Source of the DNA: Streptomyces tauricus
Lineage (GTDB): Bacteria; Actinomycetota; Actinomycetes; Streptomycetales; Streptomycetaceae
Length of the DNA stretch: 34,283 bases
Direction of reading: 5' to 3'
Assembly: GCF_014650955.1 (NCBI RefSeq)
Contig: NZ_BMVY01000054.1
Coordinates: 1-34,283, forward strand
Part shown: positions 29,445-34,283 of the stretch, piece by piece
Layout of the letters: each line of letters starts with the position of its first letter
How positions within the stretch are numbered: the first letter of the stretch is position 1
Made by a program: the position numbers and the translations under genes
Notes under the pieces: generated by a model
Seen by the model: only the letters and a program-made list of their open reading frames with translations
What the model was told of the DNA's origin: nothing
The model's database searches: none

Positions 29445-31805
29445 ATGCACAGCCCCCATGACCCGTACGTCCGCGTGCGCGGTGCCCGTGAGCACAATCT
29501 CCAGGGGGTCGATGTCGACATTCCGCGGGATGTGCTGGTGGTGTTCACGGGGGTCTCCGGGTCCGGGAAGTCGTCCCTGGCCTTCGGGACGATCTACGCG
29601 GAGGCCCAGCGGCGGTACTTCGAGTCGGTGGCCCCGTACGCACGGCGGCTGATCCATCAGGTGGGGGCGCCCAAGGTCGGCGACATCAGCGGACTGCCGC
29701 CCGCGGTGTCGCTCCAGCAGCGGCGCTCGACACCCACCTCGCGCTCGTCCGTCGGAACGGTCACCAACCTCTCCAACTCGCTGCGGATGCTGTTCTCCCG
29801 CGCGGGCCACTATCCGCCGGGCGCCGAACGGCTCGACTCGGACGCCTTCTCGCCGAACACGGCCGCCGGGGCCTGCCCCGAGTGCCACGGCCTCGGGCAG
29901 GTGCACCGGACGACCGAGGAGTTGCTGGTCCCCGATCCGGCCCTGTCGATCCGTGAGGGCGCGATCGCCGCGTGGCCGGGCGCATGGCAGGGCAAGAACC
30001 TGCGCGATGTCCTCGACGCGCTGGGCTACGACGTGGACCGGCCGTGGCGCGACCTGCCCGCCGGGCAGCGCGAGTGGATCCTCTTCACGGACGAGCAGCC
30101 GGTCGTGACGGTCCATCCGGTACGGGACGCGGGGCGGATCCAACGCCCTTACCAGGGCACGTACATGAGCGCGCGGCGCTATGTCCTCAAGACGTTCTCG
30201 GACTCCAGGAGTCAGACGCTGCGGACGAAGGCGGAGCGGTTTCTGGCCGCCACGCCCTGTCCGGTGTGCGGCGGCAGCCGGCTGCGGCCCGAGGCGCTCG
30301 CGGTGACCTTCGCGGGCCGGACCATCGCCGAGCTGGCCGCGCTGCCGCTCACCGAACTGGCCGGCTCCCTCACGGGCCACGACGGCTCCGAGACGGCCCG
30401 CGTCCTCACGGAGGACCTGCTCGCCCGTATCTCCCCCGTCACCGAGCTGGGCCTCGGCTACCTCAGCCTCGCCCGGGCCACCCCGACCCTGTCCGCGGGC
30501 GAACTCCAACGACTGCGCCTGGCCACGCAGTTGCGCTCCGGCCTCTTCGGCGTCGTGTACGTCCTGGACGAACCGTCCGCCGGACTGCACCCGGCGGACA
30601 CCGAGGCCCTGCTCACGGTCCTGGCCCGGCTGAAGGCGGCCGGCAACTCGGTGTTCGTCGTGGAGCACAGCCTCGACGTGGTACGCGGCGCCGACTGGCT
30701 GGTCGACGTGGGCCCCGAGGCGGGCGAGCACGGCGGGCGGGTGCTGCACAGCGGCCCGGTGGCGGACCTGGAGCGCGTCACCGGGTCCGCCACGGCCCGT
30801 TTCCTCTTCGACCGCTCCCCCGCCCCGGTACGCGAAGTCCGGGCGGCGCGAGGCTGGTTGAAGGCCGGGCCGGTGAACCGTCACAACCTGCGCGGGGTGA
30901 CCGCCGAGTTCCCGCTCGGCGTGCTCACCGCGGTCACCGGTGTCTCCGGGTCGGGCAAGTCCACGCTCATCGGGGAGATCACGGAGGAACTGCCGGGCGT
31001 GGGACGGCTGGTGAGCGTCGACCAGAAGCCCATCGGCCGTACGCCCCGCTCGAACCTGGCCACGTACACGGGGCTCTTCGACGTCGTGCGCAAGGTCTTC
31101 GCCGGGACCGAGGAGGCGGGCCGTCGCGGCTACGGGGTCGGGCGGTTCTCGTTCAACGTCGCGGGCGGGCGCTGCGAGACCTGCCAGGGTGAAGGGTTCG
31201 TCAGCGTCGAACTGCTCTTCCTGCCGAGCACCTACGCCCCGTGCCCGGACTGCGGCGGAACGCGCTACAACCCCGAGACGCTCGAAGTGACGTACCGGGA
31301 GAAGAACATCGCGCAGGTGCTGGACCTGACGGTCGAGGCCGCAGCGGACTTCTTCGCGGACACCCCGGCCGTCGCCCGCAGCCTCACCACGCTCCTCGAC
31401 GTCGGCCTCGGCTATCTGCGGCTCGGCCAGCCCGCGACCGAGCTGTCCGGCGGCGAGGCACAGCGCATCAAGCTCGCGAGCGAACTCCAGCGCGTACGCC
31501 GGGGCCACACCCTCTACCTTCTCGACGAGCCGACGACCGGTCTGCACCCGGCCGATGTCGAGGTGCTGATGCGGCAGTTGCACGGTCTGGTCGACGGCGG
31601 TCACAGCGTCGTGGTCGTGGAGCACGACATGGCGGTGGTGGCGGGCGCCGACTGGGTGATCGACCTGGGCCCGGGCGGAGGCGACGCGGGCGGACGGATC
31701 GTGGCGGCGGGACCTCCGGCCGAGGTCGCGCGGGCGGCGGGCGGCGCCACGGCCCCGTACCTCGCGCGTACGCTGCCCCTCGGCGGCGGCCCCCGGTCCC
31801 GATAG
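29445..31805 (+). CDS. short UvrA-like ABC ATPase (UvrA2 / drug-resistance type)
   Basis: A 786-residue soluble protein with two ABC ATPase modules in the UvrA order. The first Walker A is GVSGSGKSS (36-44), with signature LSAGELQRLRLA and LDEPSAGLHP. The second Walker A is GVSGSGKST, with LSGGEAQRIKLA and LDEPTTGLHP. CxxC zinc-finger parts include CPECHGLG, CPVCGGSR and CETCQGEG...CPDCGGTRYN. It is about 150-200 residues shorter than housekeeping UvrA because the UvrB-binding and insertion domains between Walker A and signature 1 are reduced. Such UvrA paralogues occur in self-resistance to DNA-binding drugs (DrrC type) and general stress. ATG 29445 follows GCAGGAG. Its stop is only 4 bases from the stop of the convergent acyl-CoA synthetase. 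It cannot replace UvrA in repair, judging by the missing domain. Confidence 0.92.
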   Translation: MHSPHDPYVRVRGAREHNLQGVDVDIPRDVLVVFTGVSGSGKSSLAFGTIYAEAQRRYFESVAPYARRLIHQVGAPKVGDISGLPPAVSLQQRRSTPTSRSSVGTVTNLSNSLRMLFSRAGHYPPGAERLDSDAFSPNTAAGACPECHGLGQVHRTTEELLVPDPALSIREGAIAAWPGAWQGKNLRDVLDALGYDVDRPWRDLPAGQREWILFTDEQPVVTVHPVRDAGRIQRPYQGTYMSARRYVLKTFSDSRSQTLRTKAERFLAATPCPVCGGSRLRPEALAVTFAGRTIAELAALPLTELAGSLTGHDGSETARVLTEDLLARISPVTELGLGYLSLARATPTLSAGELQRLRLATQLRSGLFGVVYVLDEPSAGLHPADTEALLTVLARLKAAGNSVFVVEHSLDVVRGADWLVDVGPEAGEHGGRVLHSGPVADLERVTGSATARFLFDRSPAPVREVRAARGWLKAGPVNRHNLRGVTAEFPLGVLTAVTGVSGSGKSTLIGEITEELPGVGRLVSVDQKPIGRTPRSNLATYTGLFDVVRKVFAGTEEAGRRGYGVGRFSFNVAGGRCETCQGEGFVSVELLFLPSTYAPCPDCGGTRYNPETLEVTYREKNIAQVLDLTVEAAADFFADTPAVARSLTTLLDVGLGYLRLGQPATELSGGEAQRIKLASELQRVRRGHTLYLLDEPTTGLHPADVEVLMRQLHGLVDGGHSVVVVEHDMAVVAGADWVIDLGPGGGDAGGRIVAAGPPAEVARAAGGATAPYLARTLPLGGGPRSR

Positions 31806-31809
31806 GTCT

Positions 31810-33330
31810 TCAGTCCCCATAGGCCTCGCGCAGCTTGGACTTGGCGAGCTTGCCCGTGGGCGTACGCGGCAGCGCGTCCGTGAAATCCACGCTGCGGGGC
31901 GCCTTGTAGTGGGCGATGCGGTCGCGGACGAAGTCGAGGAGTTCACGTTCCAGTCGCGGGCCGGGGGTCGCGTCCGGGGCGGGCTGGACGACGGCCTTGA
32001 CCGCCTCGCCCATCTCCGCGTCCGGTACGCCGATGACCGCCACGTCGGCGACGTCGGGGTGCAGGGTGAGGCAGTCCTCGATCTCCTGCGGGTAGATGTT
32101 CACGCCGCCGGAGATGATGGTGAACGCCTTGCGGTCGGTGAGGAAGAGATAGCCGTCCTCGTCGACGTGCCCGATGTCCCCGGTGGTCGTCCAGTTCGGG
32201 TGCTCGGGGTGCTGCGCCTGCCGGGTGCGGGCCTCGTCGTTGTGGTAGCGGAACGGGAGTTCCTCGCGTTCGAAGTACACGGTCCCGGTCTCGCCGACGG
32301 GCAGCACCTTGCCGTCATCGTCGCAGATCCGCAGTTCGCCGAGGAATCCGCCGCGGCCCACCGTCCCGGGCTTGCGCAGCCACTCCTCGGGACCGACGAA
32401 CGTGATGCCGTTGGCCTCCGTCGCCGAGTAGTACTCGTACAGGACGGGACCCCACCAGTCCATCATCCGGCGCTTGACCTCGACGGGGCAGGGCGCGGCG
32501 GCGTGCACGGCGACCCTCATCGACGACACGTCGTACGCGGCGCGCACCTCGTCCGGCAGCTTCAGCATCCGTACGAACATGGTGGGCACCCACTGGCTGT
32601 GCGTGACCCGGTGCCGTTCGATCGCCGCCAGCGCCCTACGCGGGTCGAAGGAGTTGAGGGAGTCCATGAGGACGACGGTGCCGCCGGTCGCGGTCACCAC
32701 GAAGCAGAAGCGCAGGGGCGCGGCGTGGTAGAGCGGGGCCGGGCAGAGGTAGACGGTGTCCTCGCCGAAGCCGTACAGGGGCTGGAAGAGCAGTTGCGGG
32801 ATGCTCATCTCCTCGCGGACGTCACCCTCGGGCAGGGTCGACGCGATGCCCTTGGGCAGGCCGGTGGTGCCGGAGGAGTAGAGCATGTCGACGCCGCGGG
32901 GCTGGTGGGCCGGGGGTTCGGGTGAGGCCTCGGCGAGGGCGCGCTCGTACGAGCCGTCGTCGAAGTCCAGCCGCAGTTCGGTGCCCGGGGCCGCCGCGCG
33001 GACCGCGCGGCCGAGTTCGGTGAGGGGCGCCGAGACGATGAGCGCCCTCGCCCCGCAGTCGCGGACGATGTAGGCGGCCTCGTCGGCGGTCAGATGGTGG
33101 TTGACCACGGTCAGGTAGAGGCCGGAGCGCAGTGCCGCCCAGTAGACCTCCAGGACGCGCGGGTCGTTGTCGGAGAGGAGCGCCAGATGGTCGCCGACGC
33201 GCAGTCCCGCGGACCGCAGATGGTCGGCGAGGCGCAGGGAGCGGTCCTCCAACTGGCCGTAGGTGAGGGCACGGCCGCCGTCGGCGGTGACGACGGCCGT
33301 CCTGGCGGGGTCGTACGCTCCGGGATACAT
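31810..33330 (-). CDS. acyl-CoA synthetase (AMP-dependent synthetase/ligase)
   Basis: A 506-residue ANL-superfamily enzyme that adenylates a carboxylic acid and transfers it to CoA. The AMP-binding loop is YSSGTTGLPKGI, followed by the acyl-pocket region YEYYSATEANGITF, the hinge TTGDIGHVDEDGYLFLTDRK, and the catalytic lysine region at the C-terminus, PRTPTGKLAKSKLR. Length is that of the FadD-like branch acting on fatty or aromatic acids; the substrate is not clear. It follows the acyltransferase gene by 33 bases on the same strand, suggesting a lipid-related operon. The ATG is at 33330 with no strong ribosome site seen. Confidence 0.93.
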   Translation of the reverse strand: MYPGAYDPARTAVVTADGGRALTYGQLEDRSLRLADHLRSAGLRVGDHLALLSDNDPRVLEVYWAALRSGLYLTVVNHHLTADEAAYIVRDCGARALIVSAPLTELGRAVRAAAPGTELRLDFDDGSYERALAEASPEPPAHQPRGVDMLYSSGTTGLPKGIASTLPEGDVREEMSIPQLLFQPLYGFGEDTVYLCPAPLYHAAPLRFCFVVTATGGTVVLMDSLNSFDPRRALAAIERHRVTHSQWVPTMFVRMLKLPDEVRAAYDVSSMRVAVHAAAPCPVEVKRRMMDWWGPVLYEYYSATEANGITFVGPEEWLRKPGTVGRGGFLGELRICDDDGKVLPVGETGTVYFEREELPFRYHNDEARTRQAQHPEHPNWTTTGDIGHVDEDGYLFLTDRKAFTIISGGVNIYPQEIEDCLTLHPDVADVAVIGVPDAEMGEAVKAVVQPAPDATPGPRLERELLDFVRDRIAHYKAPRSVDFTDALPRTPTGKLAKSKLREAYGD

Positions 33331-33363
33331 GCCGGGACGGTACCCCGGGTCGGTGACGGACCG

Positions 33364-34283
33364 TCAGAGGTGTGCGTGGGCTTCCGTGTTCGCGCGGATG
33401 ATCGGATGCGCGGGCACCTCCTCGTCCGCGCGGAGGGCCGGATGCGCGGCACAGGCGAAGTGGCCGGTGGCTGTCTCGGCGGCCCGGGCGAGATCCCGCC
33501 GGTCGGCGGCGCAGCCCGGCGGGAGCACCGGCCCGACCCGTACCTCGGCCACGAGGTCGCGGGACGACACGACCCGCCACACCGAGGTGAGCAGGGAGTC
33601 ACTGCCCACGAACGCGGGCGCGGTGCTCACCGCGCCCCCGTCGTGCCGGTAGTGGAGGCGCACCGGCTGGACGGCCGCGTCCGCGTCGAGGGCGGCCTGG
33701 AAGGCGGCCCGGCGGAACCGGCCCTGCGCCCGGCCGCACCAGGTGCTGCCCTCGGGGAAGACCACGACCGCCCCGCCGCCGCGCAGGGACTCCGCGATCC
33801 GCCCGACCGTCTCGGGCAGTGCGCGCAGCCGGTCGCGTTCGATGAACAGGGCGCCGCTGCTCGCGGTGAGCGCCCCGGCGACGGGCCACTGCCGGATCTC
33901 CGCCTTGGCAAGCATCCGGGCGGGCCGGACGGCCGCGAGCAGCGGGATGTCGAGCCAGGAGATGTGGTTGGCCACGAGGAGCAGGCCTCCGGTGGGCGGG
34001 GCCGCGCCGGTGACGCGCAGCCGTACGCCCGCGGTGCGCGCGATGGTCCGGCACCACATCCTGATGAGCCGGTCGCGCAGCCCCGCGGGGGCCCGCGCGA
34101 CGACCGGGATCACCAGGATCCCGGCGGCGACCACGCCGAGCAGCGAGACCAGCCGCAGCACGGCCCGCGGCACGCCGCCGACCGCCCGCACGGACTCCAC
34201 GCAGGCCGCCGGGGTGCAGGGGGCACTGGGCAGCCAGGCGCTCGCGGGGGCGGCGGTCGGAGCGGCGGCCCGACCGGGGGCCA
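33364..34283 (-). CDS. PlsC-type 1-acyl-glycerol-3-phosphate acyltransferase, 5' end cut by window
   Basis: A membrane-bound acyltransferase that adds an acyl chain to lysophosphatidate or a related lipid. Motif I is NHISWLD (NHx4D) and motif III is FPEGST, with one N-terminal membrane segment (LLGVVAAGILVIPVVA). A GTG at 34200 would give 278 residues, but the same frame stays open to the window edge and reads ASAWLPSAPCTPAACV just upstream, a stretch I recall as conserved at the start of Streptomyces homologues. The true start is therefore probably beyond 34283. It is upstream of the acyl-CoA synthetase on the same strand. The C-terminal tail is rich in Ala/His/Arg. Confidence 0.88.
   Translation of the reverse strand, partial: APGRAAAPTAAPASAWLPSAPCTPAACVESVRAVGGVPRAVLRLVSLLGVVAAGILVIPVVARAPAGLRDRLIRMWCRTIARTAGVRLRVTGAAPPTGGLLLVANHISWLDIPLLAAVRPARMLAKAEIRQWPVAGALTASSGALFIERDRLRALPETVGRIAESLRGGGAVVVFPEGSTWCGRAQGRFRRAAFQAALDADAAVQPVRLHYRHDGGAVSTAPAFVGSDSLLTSVWRVVSSRDLVAEVRVGPVLPPGCAADRRDLARAAETATGHFACAAHPALRADEEVPAHPIIRANTEAHAHL

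Overview
The window reads as Streptomyces chromosome, or that of a close actinomycete. GC content is very high, third codon positions are almost all G or C, GTG starts are frequent, genes are often joined by ATGA/GTGA overlaps, and the gene families (ergothioneine genes, F420/LLM oxidoreductases, many LacI and TetR regulators) fit. From memory, the run thioredoxin / disulfide oxidoreductase / TetR / ... / egtABCD resembles a region of the S. coelicolor chromosome, but I could not check synteny.

Layout. (1) 1-1866 is an eroded, gene-poor stretch. It holds a 3'-truncated PD-(D/E)XK-like nuclease gene, the 5' half of a tRNA-Arg gene ending in a perfect fold-back, a short degenerate type I-E-like CRISPR array without cas genes, and a decayed reading frame. 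It looks like the scar of one or more integration/deletion events. (2) 1867-7836 is a redox and stress block: pirin, a TPR protein, a PepSY membrane protein, peptide deformylase, a pyridine-nucleotide disulfide oxidoreductase and a thioredoxin. Both the TPR gene and the thioredoxin gene are preceded by an exact GGAAT-N18-GTT element, the promoter recognised by the disulfide-stress sigma factor SigR. (3) 8000-13262 holds a LacI regulator with an unusual tandem repeat upstream, a TetR regulator divergent from an FMN reductase with two palindromic operators between them, an F420-type LLM oxidoreductase and an amidase. (4) 13273-16642 holds an NfeD-like small protein with a flotillin/SPFH protein, a cluster of dispersed-type repeats, an orphan PemK/MazF-like toxin, and a PARG-like ADP-ribose hydrolase whose 3' end overlaps the toxin gene. 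(5) 16900-21786 is a tightly coupled ergothioneine operon, egtABCD, followed by dodecin and a perfect 31-bp hairpin. (6) 21857-23172 encodes a TauE/SafE permease and a HAD phosphatase. (7) 23286-28211 is an inositol-type carbohydrate cluster: LacI regulator, SDR, two Gfo/Idh/MocA dehydrogenases and an IolE-like dehydratase. (8) 28390 to the end holds an LLM flavin oxidoreductase, a short UvrA-like ABC ATPase, an acyl-CoA synthetase and a PlsC-type acyltransferase cut by the window edge.

Working together: thioredoxin, its divergent flavoprotein, the TPR protein and the ergothioneine operon form a neighbourhood for thiol redox protection. The inositol-type genes form a regulated sugar-oxidation module. 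The acyltransferase and acyl-CoA synthetase are likely a lipid pair. I did not find a clearly new, complete multi-gene system. The most interesting signals are the paired SigR promoters, the tRNA-half fold-back beside the CRISPR relic, the tail-to-tail toxin/PARG pair, and the tandem repeat upstream of the LacI gene.
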